From: Gemmatimonadota bacterium
GTDB taxonomy: Bacteria; Latescibacterota; UBA2968; GCA-2709665
Reading direction: 5' to 3'
Assembly (NCBI GenBank): GCA_028874335.1
Contig: JAPPJY010000095.1
Location: forward strand, 21,464-85,463
DNA length: 64,000 nucleotides
Shown here: positions 49,344 to 58,144 of the stretch, in pieces
Position numbering within the stretch: the stretch's first letter is position 1
How the letters are laid out: each line of letters starts with the position of its first letter
Notes under the pieces: model-generated
What the model was told of the DNA's origin: nothing
Databases searched by the model: none
Seen by the model: the letters and a program-made list of their open reading frames with translations, nothing else
Made by a program: the position numbers and the translations under genes

Positions 49344-50642
49344 TCATAGCGACGGCGTCTTGAAAACCCACACCTTTTCGCGATCGGTTACCAGGTACTC
49401 GTCTTGTCCGTCTCCGTCGACGTCTCCGATGGTCGAGTTATGGCACGTCCCGAAATAACGGCCGCCGGCGGGAAATGACTCGAGACCGAATTTCTGAAAC
49501 CGGTCGTGGAAGTTCTCCCTGGCTTTCAGCTTTGCGAGTTCCCTGCCCGTGGGGTCCACCCACACCACGCGATGTTCGGCGTCGGACCTGGCCGGCCACT
49601 CCAGGCGCATCAGGCTGTCCCTGCCCAGATCGGTCGCCCACGAAATGACCGAGTAATAACCCATCGTCCGGTGACGCGACAGCTCGCGGCCGCCGGCGTT
49701 GACGATCGCGGCCTCCCTTTCCTCCGGGCGGCCCATTGCCTTGTCCACAAAGGCCAGTTGAAGCCCCGGTTCGTCCTTGAAGAATCTTCCCGGCAGGATG
49801 TTCTGGCAATGATGCATCGGAACGGCGAACCGTACGGTTCCATCCGAATTGTGTACGACCGCGTCGTGCCCGTCGTGAGCGAGGGCGAATTCGAACCGCC
49901 CGTCGTCGTCGATGTCGGCAATCACGGAATCGTCCAGGTGATCGTTTTCGGACATGGGGGGATGGGACCACAGTGGGCTGCCGTCGTGGTCGAACAGGCT
50001 GAAGCCGATCAGGAGTTCGTCCAGCCCGTCGCCGTCCACGTCAGCGTAGTTGCCGCCATGCCCGGCGCCGTCGACCTCGATTTCCCAGACAACGTTGAAA
50101 TTGTGGTCCAGCAGGAGGGAGGGATTCCCGTAGCCATGGGTGGCCGAGGTGGTCACGCTCTTCGTGAAGATGTGGAACCGGCCTGAGCGATCGGTCCGGA
50201 CCGCGCGGGCGAAATAGAACCCGGAATGGGGCAGACTGTGCCGGCTGCACAACTCGCCCGTGGCTCCTTTGTACACCATCAGTTCAGATTTGTGGATGAG
50301 CATGATCTCGACCTGACCGTCCCCGTCCAGGTCCACCACCTGGCAGAAGTTGCTGCCGTTCCATGAAAAGGGTCGCTCGAGCGCCCACGGCTCTCCCACC
50401 TGCCAGAGAACCCGTCCCTCCCCGTCGGTAAGCGTCAGACAGAAAAGCTCCTGTTCTTCCACACCGGTCTTGTACCCTTGCACGTCCGGAAATCGCGGAT
50501 CGAATGCCTCGTTGGCATGCGCGCCCGCATTCTGAACGAACAGGACTTCGTTCCTTCCATCGCCGTTGAAGTCCCGGACGGTGAATGCCGGACACCCCCA
50601 TGGGCGCACGTCCCAAACAGCGACGGGATCGACGCTTTTCAT
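49344..50642 (-). CDS. FG-GAP/VCBS-repeat beta-propeller protein
   Basis: A 432-residue protein with at least five calcium-binding DxDxDG blade loops: TVRDFNGDGRNEVLF, QVVDLDGDGQVEIML, NYADVDGDGLDELLI, VIADIDDDGRFEFAL and TIGDVDGDGQDEYLV. The spacing fits a seven-bladed FG-GAP propeller similar to rhamnogalacturonan-lyase-11-like or integrin-type propellers. No signal peptide is seen, although such propellers usually work outside the cell. ATG 50642 follows AGGAG. The frame stays open well beyond 50642, but that part overlaps the oxidoreductase gene and is discarded. Possible polysaccharide lyase or binding protein. Confidence 0.78.
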   Translation of the reverse strand: MKSVDPVAVWDVRPWGCPAFTVRDFNGDGRNEVLFVQNAGAHANEAFDPRFPDVQGYKTGVEEQELFCLTLTDGEGRVLWQVGEPWALERPFSWNGSNFCQVVDLDGDGQVEIMLIHKSELMVYKGATGELCSRHSLPHSGFYFARAVRTDRSGRFHIFTKSVTTSATHGYGNPSLLLDHNFNVVWEIEVDGAGHGGNYADVDGDGLDELLIGFSLFDHDGSPLWSHPPMSENDHLDDSVIADIDDDGRFEFALAHDGHDAVVHNSDGTVRFAVPMHHCQNILPGRFFKDEPGLQLAFVDKAMGRPEEREAAIVNAGGRELSRHRTMGYYSVISWATDLGRDSLMRLEWPARSDAEHRVVWVDPTGRELAKLKARENFHDRFQKFGLESFPAGGRYFGTCHNSTIGDVDGDGQDEYLVTDREKVWVFKTPSL

Positions 50643-50656
50643 TACGGATGTACTCC

Positions 50657-51706
50657 TCAGGACAGGGGAAAGTCGACGCGCGTGTTGCCGGCGTGGTGCG
50701 ATTTCAGGATGCCCAATATGACCTCCAGCGACTTTCTCGCCTCTCTCGCGGGAGACACCGGGTCTCCGCCGTGTTCCAGCAGATGCACCAGTTCCGCCAC
50801 CAGGGCGCCCTTGGAGTGCATCATGTAATGCTCCGGGACGATCTCGGAGGTCTCGAAGGTGCCGCCGCGGATCAGTCTCGCGGACGTATCGGTGGCTTCC
50901 ACCCGCCCGTCCTCGCACGTCATGACGAACCGCCAGCCGGAAAACGCGGTCTTGAAGGAATTGAAGAAAGCCCTTACGCCGTTTTCGAACCTTATGTAAG
51001 CCGAGGCGTAGGGATCGCTCGCGGAGTCCTTCCCGCCGCCGCCCTGGTATTCGGTGAAATGTTCGAACCCGTCCTCCAGGTCCGCCACCAGCCAATCCGG
51101 GTCTCCGTCGGCAAGAAAGCAGACCGTATCCAGGGCGTGCGTCCCGTTGCGAAACAGCATCGAGCGCGGACCGAACATCTCGCACGCGATGGTGCGCAGC
51201 GGTCCGATCTGCCCGCTGCGGAGGATCTCGCGCGCCTTGAGGTAATGCGGGTACCACCGCCGGGAGTGGTCCACCGAAAGAACGGTCCCGTTCGCTTCGG
51301 TCGCCGCGATCATCCTGTCGGCGTCCTCGAGCGTTGTCGCAAGCGGTTTTTCGCAGAGAATCGCCGCCGTGCCGCGCTCGGCCGCGTCCACCACGATATC
51401 GGCGTGGCGGTGGTCGGAAGTCGCGACGCTCACCAGGTCGGGGTTTTCGGCTTCCAGCATCTCCCGATAATCCAGATAGTAGCGCATTTCGGGCCACACG
51501 TCCTTCCAGCTCACCCGGAAACCGTCCAGCGCCTCCTCGCGGAGGTCGCAAACAGCGGTCAGCCGTGTCTGCGGAGTACGGTAATAGGCCGAGGCGTGCG
51601 ACATGGGCATGGCGCCGTATAAAGGCAGGCCCTCGGCTTCAGCAGGACGCCTGGCCCCGATTCCCGTCAGACCCACGATAACCGCGCTGTATTCACGTCC
51701 GGACAT
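50657..51706 (-). CDS. Gfo/Idh/MocA family oxidoreductase 2
   Basis: A 349-residue NAD(P)-dependent dehydrogenase: YSAVIVGLTGIGARRP starts the Rossmann fold with a longer loop than usual, GTAAILCEKPLATTLEDADR carries the EKP motif, and RNGTHALDTVCFLADGD holds the His of the active site. The middle (GGGGKDSASDPYASAYIRFE) is a typical family strand with an Gly-rich insertion. It is only distantly similar to the 41483 protein. GGGGGA precedes ATG 51706. It is 14 bases before the FG-GAP gene. Likely oxidises a sugar freed by the operon's other enzymes. Confidence 0.9.
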   Translation of the reverse strand: MSGREYSAVIVGLTGIGARRPAEAEGLPLYGAMPMSHASAYYRTPQTRLTAVCDLREEALDGFRVSWKDVWPEMRYYLDYREMLEAENPDLVSVATSDHRHADIVVDAAERGTAAILCEKPLATTLEDADRMIAATEANGTVLSVDHSRRWYPHYLKAREILRSGQIGPLRTIACEMFGPRSMLFRNGTHALDTVCFLADGDPDWLVADLEDGFEHFTEYQGGGGKDSASDPYASAYIRFENGVRAFFNSFKTAFSGWRFVMTCEDGRVEATDTSARLIRGGTFETSEIVPEHYMMHSKGALVAELVHLLEHGGDPVSPAREARKSLEVILGILKSHHAGNTRVDFPLS

Positions 51707-51762
51707 ACGTATCCCCCATTGAGTCAGTTGAGACGGCCTTCAGCGAGAAAGTCGGAATGGGC

Positions 51763-54195
51763 TCACACCGTTATGTATTCCGACGGCGTACTCGGGACGC
51801 CGCCGGCATCCACCGCCACGACCCGGTAGGACATCCCCTTCTCCACATCGTTCAACGGCCAGCGGGTTTCGCCAACGGCACCGAGCAGATTCTCATCCGT
51901 CGCGGAGAATCCGCCGGGCTCCGGGGACCCGTGAACCCGATAGCGCACCGACGGGTTCCCGTCCGGATTCGCGGACCACAGCAATGATCGCTTTCCGCCC
52001 CGGCCCTCCACCCTGAGGTCCACCGGCAGACTCGGACCGTGGGGCACGAAGGACCGCACTTCGCTCCAGTCTCCCCACACGCCCCTTTCGTTTCGGGCCC
52101 GCACGCGCCAGTAATAGACTTCATCGGGATTCAGGAGATTCGGAAACTCCGCCTGCCATTTCGTCCCGCCCGCGTATGCGGTCCTTCCCACGTAGCGGTC
52201 GAACGCGGGGCATACGCACCATCTGAAATCCGCGTGTCGGCTGACCTGGATGTGGTAATCGTCCACATTTCCGGTACCCCCTCGCGGACGCTTCCAGCGG
52301 AATTCGAAGTCCATCCGGTCGACGTCCGACTCATCCTGAGGGTATGCCAGCCCGGGCGCGCCTGGCGGGCGGATGGATCGCTCCTCCCGCCATCCGTACG
52401 TCACCCGCACGTTTCTGCGCCCGGGGGTGTCGTCCCGGTATGCGATCGTATTCTCGCCACAGAACAGCGAAGGAAGGGACCGCGTGGCGCACTGGATATC
52501 CGTATCGAATCGGATCGCGTCCAGGCCAACCCCGTGAGGCCGGGACCCCGCCCACATGGCCACCTTGATATAGTATTGATAGCACGGCCCCATCCGCCAT
52601 CCGAGGTCCTTCTCGCCGCGCCAGTCGTTCAGCGCGGGATTCAGGTACCAGTCCAGGTCCACGCTGGCGTCCAGCCGCCGTCCGATGGCGACCCACACGG
52701 ACCGCCACTCCTCTCCGTCCTTGGAAAGCAGCACTTCGAGGCCGTCTTCCTGCGTGTCGCATCGACACTGGATGCCCACCCGCCCCCCGGCCATCGCGTA
52801 GGGCGACGCCACCCGCCACACCACCTCCGAAACCTCGCCCTGCTTCTCCGGATGCAGCGCAACGCGCCTGCCGGAAGTCTCCTGTGCGACATTCCTCGCC
52901 GACTCGGTTCCGTTCAGTGTGATCGGGCTGCGCAGGTCGGGCCGGTAGGCCAGCTTCCCGTTGGAATAGCGTACGGCCGGATAGAGGCGCCGCCCCCGGA
53001 TCACGTTCTTTCCGACGTTGTCCCAGTAGCGGACGAGCTTCTCGCCCGGGCGCAGCCGCAACGCCATGGTCTGCGCGGGCGGGAATTCCCCCGGCGTCTG
53101 ATTTATCTTTCCGGCGGGATCCATCCAGGCGCCGCCCTTGTTGGGCGGATAGACGTACTGGCCTTCCCGGAACGGCGTATAGTAATAGTCCTTCTCGGGC
53201 AGGTCCCGCCCGCACAGGCCCAGGTTGCGGTGGGAGCGGCGCAGCAGGTCGATATCCCGCGCCAGGTCCCCGGAGCCGGCAACCGTCGTGTTGTCGCGAT
53301 TCAGAAAGAACACCATCAGGTCCGTATCCAGAAAATGCCAGGCCCCGTCCGCGAACGCCTCGAAGATATCGTGTCCGCAGCTGCGCCCGCGACCGTAACC
53401 GTCGATGGTCCCGCCCAGCCAGATTTCCCGGCTCGTCACGCCCATCTGTTCCGCCAGGCGCCGGCTGGTGATCGCGTTGGCCACGCAGCCTTCGAAGCCG
53501 TAGACGTTGAAGAGTCTGACCGGGTCGCTGGTCTGGTCGAACCATGACATGCCGATCCGGCTGTCGTAGAGTTCGTCGACAACGAATTTCCAAACCGCCA
53601 TCATCTTGTCCCGGTCGCTCAACCGGCCGCCTCCGGCGATGCCGGCGATTTCTTCAGTCATCGTCTCCACGGACCACCAGTCCCGCCGGCCGTTGGCCAC
53701 CACCCACGGGTTCTCCACGTCCGCCTCTCCCCGGTTTTCGATGACGACGTATTGGTTCGGCTCGAAGACCTGGTCGTACGGCGGCATGCTCGAATTCGGA
53801 CCGGGACAGTAGACTTCAGGGCCCACGGTCACCGAATTGGATTCGTCCAGGTATCCGCCCATGGAGATCGTGAATTCCTCGCGGTTTTCCGTCAGCTCGA
53901 AACGATGTTCCTTCTGCGCGCGGGGCACGGCGACGCGAATGGGGGTTCCCTCTTTGAGGCTGTTCGATTCCGGATAAATGCTAGGCGCCCGCCATGCCGC
54001 CGCCAGGTAGTAATAGGTCCTGCCCGGCTCAAGATGTACCGTATCGTCGTACGCCTCGTCGAACGTCACCCCGATCTCTTCAAAGGGGCCGGATTCCCGC
54101 CGCGACCGGTATATCCGGGCGCCGGGGTGCCCCGCGAGATCGACACCAAACCGCACGCGGTTCATCGCAACCTGCAACACCTTCAATTCTAACAT
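51763..54195 (-). CDS. Transglutaminase-like protein with C-terminal Fn3 domains
   Basis: An 810-residue multidomain protein. After an N-terminal Fn3-like region (RIYRSRRESGPFEEIGVTFD), a transglutaminase-type Cys-His-Asp site appears at Cys237 (VYGFEGCVANAITSR), His275 (SCGHDIFEAFADGAW) and Asp290/292 (FLDTDLM). A beta-sandwich region and at least two Fn3 modules follow (WRVRARNERGVWGDWSEVRS, YRVVAVDAGGVPSTP). Such proteins may be peptidases, amidases or cross-linking enzymes. GGAGGG precedes ATG 54195. No signal peptide, odd for Fn3 architecture. It is the second gene of the operon, after the pore-loop membrane protein. Confidence 0.8.
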   Translation of the reverse strand: MLELKVLQVAMNRVRFGVDLAGHPGARIYRSRRESGPFEEIGVTFDEAYDDTVHLEPGRTYYYLAAAWRAPSIYPESNSLKEGTPIRVAVPRAQKEHRFELTENREEFTISMGGYLDESNSVTVGPEVYCPGPNSSMPPYDQVFEPNQYVVIENRGEADVENPWVVANGRRDWWSVETMTEEIAGIAGGGRLSDRDKMMAVWKFVVDELYDSRIGMSWFDQTSDPVRLFNVYGFEGCVANAITSRRLAEQMGVTSREIWLGGTIDGYGRGRSCGHDIFEAFADGAWHFLDTDLMVFFLNRDNTTVAGSGDLARDIDLLRRSHRNLGLCGRDLPEKDYYYTPFREGQYVYPPNKGGAWMDPAGKINQTPGEFPPAQTMALRLRPGEKLVRYWDNVGKNVIRGRRLYPAVRYSNGKLAYRPDLRSPITLNGTESARNVAQETSGRRVALHPEKQGEVSEVVWRVASPYAMAGGRVGIQCRCDTQEDGLEVLLSKDGEEWRSVWVAIGRRLDASVDLDWYLNPALNDWRGEKDLGWRMGPCYQYYIKVAMWAGSRPHGVGLDAIRFDTDIQCATRSLPSLFCGENTIAYRDDTPGRRNVRVTYGWREERSIRPPGAPGLAYPQDESDVDRMDFEFRWKRPRGGTGNVDDYHIQVSRHADFRWCVCPAFDRYVGRTAYAGGTKWQAEFPNLLNPDEVYYWRVRARNERGVWGDWSEVRSFVPHGPSLPVDLRVEGRGGKRSLLWSANPDGNPSVRYRVHGSPEPGGFSATDENLLGAVGETRWPLNDVEKGMSYRVVAVDAGGVPSTPSEYITV

Positions 54196-54225
54196 TGCCG
54201 CCCTCCGTGTCATTCTGTACGCGCG

Positions 54226-55368
54226 TCAGGTCGACGCGGGACCGTCGCCGCCCGTGTTCTCCCCCCTGGCGATCCGCTCGATCTGCGGCTGGAGATAAGA
54301 CATCACGGCGGCGAACACGACCAGGCCCCACCCGATCGAAAGAATTAGGTGGCCGGCAACCAGCGCCCGCGCCGAAAGGGACTGAGGGATGATTTCCGAG
54401 TAGTCCCTTGCCAGAGAGGTAAAGAAAGAGAACGCAATCCAGTCGACGATACCGGATGCGCCGCCGTCGCCTGTGAACGCATCCTGACTGAAACGGCCAA
54501 GCATGCCGTAGAAGCCGGCGAACAGGACGATAAGCGTCAGGTACCCGATGGCAAAGCTGCCGATGGGCACCCACATCACCCTCAGGTACTCGGTGAGTTG
54601 CCTGTAAACCCGGAGCCGGGGCTGAATCCACACCGCGGCAGCCCGTCCGGCCAGGAACGTGCCAATCGGTACGACAATCATGAACACGATAATATAGACC
54701 GCGGCGATCGTGACGTAGCTGGCCGGTATGTCGTTGATGCGGACCTGAGAGCCGAACCTCTCGTACTCCTGAGCAACCAGGAATACAAGAGCAGTCCACA
54801 CTGCCAGGGATCCCAGAATCAGCAACACGGGGGGACGGTAACGGCGTCTCGCGACGATTTGTCCGTACGAGCCCGCGATGAGTGCGGTTGGCGGCATGAC
54901 CATCAGGGACGAGACCAGCCCGGAATGTCCAAGCCCGGGCAACAGGCCCAGTCCGAGAAGGACGGACATCGTCAGGGACTCGAGGACGGCGCGGCGGTAT
55001 CCGCTGTGGATTGTCGGAGCAACGCCGTCGATCAGACCGACGGCGAGCGCGACGACGGGCGGTACGATGAAGAGCGTCCCATCCTGGGGGATCAAACCGG
55101 CCAGAAGCGCGGTGATCAACCCCGCCACCGAACCGATCAGGATGCCCGTGGACAGACCGGCGCGCTGTCCCATGCGCAGGCCGATGCCGATGCCGAACGC
55201 CAGCCCGGAGCCCGCTCCCATGAGGACGTCCTTGTGCACGCCGGTGATCGCGTAACCGAACGGTACGACGACGACGGCGACGCCGGCTGCGATGCGAATG
55301 CCGAGCCAGGCCAGCCGGCCGAAAGTCCGTAACGAAAGACGCCCATCTGGAAATTCAAATATCGGCAC
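54226..55368 (-). CDS. Multipass membrane protein with C-terminal pore-loop-like segment
   Basis: About 380 residues, nine or more hydrophobic segments. The first two thirds (AAGVAVVVVPFGYAITGVHK, GLITALLAGLIPQDGTLFIV) look like an unassigned membrane domain. The last 70 residues have a two-helix ion-channel pattern: a helix, then AFSFFTSLARDYSEIIPQS, then GHLILSIGWGLVVFAAVMSY, which fits pore helix, filter and inner helix, but the filter lacks the GYGD signature. GTG 55368 (VPIFEFPDGRL) is chosen because CAGGAG lies nine bases upstream; residues before it are coded by a repeat. It heads the operon. Function unknown. Confidence 0.65.
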   Translation of the reverse strand: MPIFEFPDGRLSLRTFGRLAWLGIRIAAGVAVVVVPFGYAITGVHKDVLMGAGSGLAFGIGIGLRMGQRAGLSTGILIGSVAGLITALLAGLIPQDGTLFIVPPVVALAVGLIDGVAPTIHSGYRRAVLESLTMSVLLGLGLLPGLGHSGLVSSLMVMPPTALIAGSYGQIVARRRYRPPVLLILGSLAVWTALVFLVAQEYERFGSQVRINDIPASYVTIAAVYIIVFMIVVPIGTFLAGRAAAVWIQPRLRVYRQLTEYLRVMWVPIGSFAIGYLTLIVLFAGFYGMLGRFSQDAFTGDGGASGIVDWIAFSFFTSLARDYSEIIPQSLSARALVAGHLILSIGWGLVVFAAVMSYLQPQIERIARGENTGGDGPAST

Positions 55369-55454
55369 CGCAGAACGCTCCTGAATCGCCGGTCTCTTGG
55401 GTCCTGCCCCGAAAAAACCCCCAACACCACCGGACGGGCTGTGTTTGGATTTGC

Positions 55455-55567
55455 AGGGCAACCCTTGTGGTTGCCCACGTGGCGATGGGGATACCAGCGA
55501 TTCCCGACGCAATGGCTTAACGGAAACCGCTCTTGGCTGACTGCTGACGGCTGATAGCTGACAGCCG
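55455..55567. repeat. Hairpin and QLSAVS-type repeat between operons
   Basis: GGGCAACC-CTTGT-GGTTGCCC (55455-55475) is a perfect eight-base stem. Further right, GGCTGACTGCTGACGGCTGA (about 55535-55554) continues into TAGCTGACAGCC, the same heptad repeat found at 9566-9590 and 43479-43500. The 55369-55581 spacer holds no gene. The hairpin precedes the start of the eight-gene operon. Confidence 0.6.
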
Positions 55568-55581
55568 AATTGTCATCCTCT

Positions 55582-57171
55582 TCAGCTACCGAATGCCTGG
55601 GAGAATGCGAGAAAATCCGCGAAGTCGACGTTTCCGTCGGCGTCCAGATCGTACCTTCCGTCGTATGAAGCGGAGTCCGACGTCAGACCGAAATGACGCG
55701 CGAACGCCAGAAAATCCCGAAAATCCACTTGCCTGTCGCCGTTGAAGTCCGCCGACCTCACCTCGGGCGGCCCGTCGAGCACGGCCCTGGCGTGAAGGAT
55801 GTGCGGAATCTCCAGCCCGGGTCTGCCGATGCGGTCGAACAGCGCCCAATAGATGTCCCAGATCCGTGGGTCCCAACGGCACAGCTCGATCCAGCCCCGG
55901 ATAATCTTCGCGTCTCCTTCCTGCCGATCGACCCGCGAACCGATCGACGGGTTCGAGAGCGACCCGTTCCACATCTGATCCGTCAGCGTTCTGGCGAACC
56001 GGAGCATGTCCGCCCGCGTGAAGACGACGCCCCGACGGTAGGCCTCCACGGCGAACTCCACGTCGATGTGCCCGTGGCTCGTGTCCTCCGTGCGGCTACG
56101 ATCCGGCCTGCCCGCCTCCACCCAGTCCCAGTAGGCCCACGTATACGCATCGCCCGTTTCCTTCAGGGAATTCCTGAAGAACGCGGCCATCTGCGCGGCG
56201 CGCTCTTCGAACAGCGGCTCGTCCGAGACGTCTTTCAGCACAAGAAAGACGCGGCCGAGCGCGAGGTACTGGTTGTGCGGGAGGATGCGGTTGGGAAATC
56301 GTTCGGCCGAGGATTCGGTGAACCGGTAGGCCCCCATCCCCGGCGCCATCTGCACCCAATGGCGCTCCTGCTTTCTCGACACGCGTTCCTCGATCAAAAC
56401 GAGGTATTCGCGGGCTTTTTCTCCGTAGCGCGCCTCCAGGCGATCGTCACTCAGGGCCAGTTCGATAAACTGTGCGATGGGGTAAAGGATCATCCCCTCG
56501 TGAACGGCGTATTCCAGGGGGCGCACCGCCCACGTCTCCACGCGAAACCTGTCTCCGATTTCGGGGATCCTGTCCAGACGAATTTCGAAACCCGGAATGC
56601 CGGGGATGTTCTGACCCAGAGAATACGGGCCGTCATAGACCACTCTTCCGCGGGTGACGTCCCGCACCACGTACCGGTTCGATGCGACCCGTTCGACGAT
56701 GAACTCCGCGTCGATCGCCTCGTGGGCCTGCTGTATATTCCTGACGGTGGCCTCTAACGGCGTGATGGACGCCGTCGCCCGGTTGTGCAGCGATTCGGCC
56801 CGCATCCGCGACACGGAATACCGGTCCGTGTGCCACCCGGGGATCCCGTCGCCGTCGTGGTCGCTCATATTGGCGACCATCCGGTCGAAGTGGTCCACGA
56901 CCTTGTCCAGCCACCTCGTGTTCCGGGTTACGCGGTACATCTTGACGTAGGCGTTCAGCAGATAGCTTTCACCCCACGCCAGCGTGGCCGAACTCGCGCT
57001 CTCGGAATATCCCTTTCCCGCGTTTCTGGAGACGTCGTAGCCCACGAATTGCTTCGCCAGGGCTTCCGGGTCGAACCCGGTGACCTGCGCCGGCGTTTCC
57101 CGTTCTGCGAAAAGCGCAACGAAGCCAATCGCTGCGACAAAGGCGGATCCAACGCGATGATTCATCTCCAT
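55582..57171 (-). CDS. Secreted alpha/alpha-toroid-like protein with dockerin-type EF-hand tail
   Basis: About 529 residues. A signal peptide (NHRVGSAFVAAIGFVALFA) is followed by a mostly helical body (SATLAWGESYLLNAYVKMYR, DHDGDGIPGWHTDRYSVSRM, RPLEYAVHEGMILYPIAQFI) compatible with an (alpha/alpha)6 barrel, perhaps a lyase, epimerase or glycosidase. The C-terminal 55 residues hold two dockerin-like EF-hand repeats: ADFNGDRQVDFRDFLAFARH and YDLDADGNVDFADFLAFSQA. Dockerins bind cohesins in cellulosomes, but in these phyla similar tails occur without known cohesins. ATG 57171 and ATG 57165 are both possible starts. Single-gene unit. Confidence 0.75.
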   Translation of the reverse strand: MEMNHRVGSAFVAAIGFVALFAERETPAQVTGFDPEALAKQFVGYDVSRNAGKGYSESASSATLAWGESYLLNAYVKMYRVTRNTRWLDKVVDHFDRMVANMSDHDGDGIPGWHTDRYSVSRMRAESLHNRATASITPLEATVRNIQQAHEAIDAEFIVERVASNRYVVRDVTRGRVVYDGPYSLGQNIPGIPGFEIRLDRIPEIGDRFRVETWAVRPLEYAVHEGMILYPIAQFIELALSDDRLEARYGEKAREYLVLIEERVSRKQERHWVQMAPGMGAYRFTESSAERFPNRILPHNQYLALGRVFLVLKDVSDEPLFEERAAQMAAFFRNSLKETGDAYTWAYWDWVEAGRPDRSRTEDTSHGHIDVEFAVEAYRRGVVFTRADMLRFARTLTDQMWNGSLSNPSIGSRVDRQEGDAKIIRGWIELCRWDPRIWDIYWALFDRIGRPGLEIPHILHARAVLDGPPEVRSADFNGDRQVDFRDFLAFARHFGLTSDSASYDGRYDLDADGNVDFADFLAFSQAFGS

Positions 57172-57297
57172 TCCGGGCTCAGAGCGCTTTCGAACAAAGG
57201 ATGGCAGAAATAAAGGCCACAAAGGACAAAAAATGCCGATTCGTATCTCTGGCTCACAGTCATCATCCCCTGGCTCAAGCTGAACGTGACAAGGCCT

Positions 57298-57630
57298 TCA
57301 ACGATGCGCCGGCACTTCTTCAGCGGCCATGCGCGGATGGACATCGATCTGCACGTCCACTCGCTGGCCGAGCTTGTTGAGTACGGTCATGAGACGGTCG
57401 ATCGTGAAGCGATCAAGCTGAACGTTGCGAATGCGAGTAAAGTCCGCATGGTTCACACCGGTGCGGCCCTCGGCCTTGCGTGTCGAAAGCCCTTCGTCGT
57501 CAAGAATGCCGATGATGCGGGCGGCCAGGAGTGCCTTGGTCTGCTGTACGTCGGCGTCGGCACGGCCGAAGTCGCGGAAGACGTTGCCGCTGCCATGCAC
57601 CAACTCCAAATCGTCTTCTGGTTTGCTCAT
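57298..57630 (-). CDS. higA: HigA-type antitoxin, XRE-family HTH
   Basis: A 110-residue helix-turn-helix protein. GNVFRDFGRADADVQQTKAL precedes the HTH (AARIIGILDDEGLSTRKAEG, RTGVNHADFTRIRN), the extended form found in antitoxins of HigB/Gp49-type toxins; it ends in a beta strand (GQRVDVQIDVHP). It would block the adjacent toxin and repress the operon. ATG overlaps the toxin stop as ATGA (57627-57630), so the order is toxin-antitoxin, as in higBA. Confidence 0.9.
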   Translation of the reverse strand: MSKPEDDLELVHGSGNVFRDFGRADADVQQTKALLAARIIGILDDEGLSTRKAEGRTGVNHADFTRIRNVQLDRFTIDRLMTVLNKLGQRVDVQIDVHPRMAAEEVPAHR

Positions 57631-58004
57631 TGCTGAAACTCCTTTTTCAATCGCTTTAGTCGCTCGCGGATCAGATCGATGTCATTCTTCGGGGTACTTG
57701 TACCCCGCCTCGCCTTTTTCTTGAAGGCATGTAAAACCCAAACCCGCTCCTCAAGTTGCAGGGCGTATACTGCCCGATAGGCACCGGTGCGGTGCTTGAG
57801 CGCCACCTCAAAAATGCCGGAACCGAATCCCTTCAGAGGCTTCGCGATGTCGGCCTTACGGCCTTCGGCTGCAACCGTCAGCGCCTGCAAAATTGCGTTC
57901 TGCGGCCCTTGGGGAAAGTTGCCGAAGGCTCTGCGGGCCGCCCTTATCCAAGAGATCGGCCGGGTATCTCTGCTTCTCTCAGGGTATGATGGCAAATATA
58001 ACAC
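57627..58004 (-). CDS. higB: HigB-type (RelE/ParE superfamily, Gp49-like) toxin
   Basis: About 125 residues. The Gp49/HigB pattern is clear: RPISWIRAARRAFGNFPQGP, ILQALTVAAEGRKADIAKPL, then GSGIFEVALKHRTGAYRAVY and VWVLHAFKKKARRGTSTPKN. These toxins are ribosome-dependent mRNA endonucleases. The first 12 residues from GTG 58004 are poorly supported (no Shine-Dalgarno), and the real start may be a little further in, near RDTRPISWI. Translationally coupled to the antitoxin. The basic KKKARRG stretch is normal. Looks complete. Confidence 0.9.
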   Translation of the reverse strand: MLYLPSYPERSRDTRPISWIRAARRAFGNFPQGPQNAILQALTVAAEGRKADIAKPLKGFGSGIFEVALKHRTGAYRAVYALQLEERVWVLHAFKKKARRGTSTPKNDIDLIRERLKRLKKEFQQ

Positions 58005-58144
58005 CAGGCGTCAAGAGGAGCAAATTTGCGCCTTAGCGTGAAGCACGAATCCGGTGTGAGTGTGGTAAATTCCCACACAGCTTTCGGCATAAGGTCGACG
58101 CGGACCGACGCCTTGACCATTCCTTATCACGCGCGGGCGCTCCG

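Noticed and set aside
50643..51551. Upstream extension of the FG-GAP gene frame
   Set aside because: Overlaps the Gfo/Idh/MocA gene out of frame; its residues are Arg-rich shadow sequence. The FG-GAP protein starts at 50642.
57171..57222. Extended start of the dockerin-tailed protein
   Set aside because: The extra residues (WPLFLPSFVRKRSEP) precede a better signal peptide and derive from a repeat-like spacer (GGCCACAAAGGACAAAAA).
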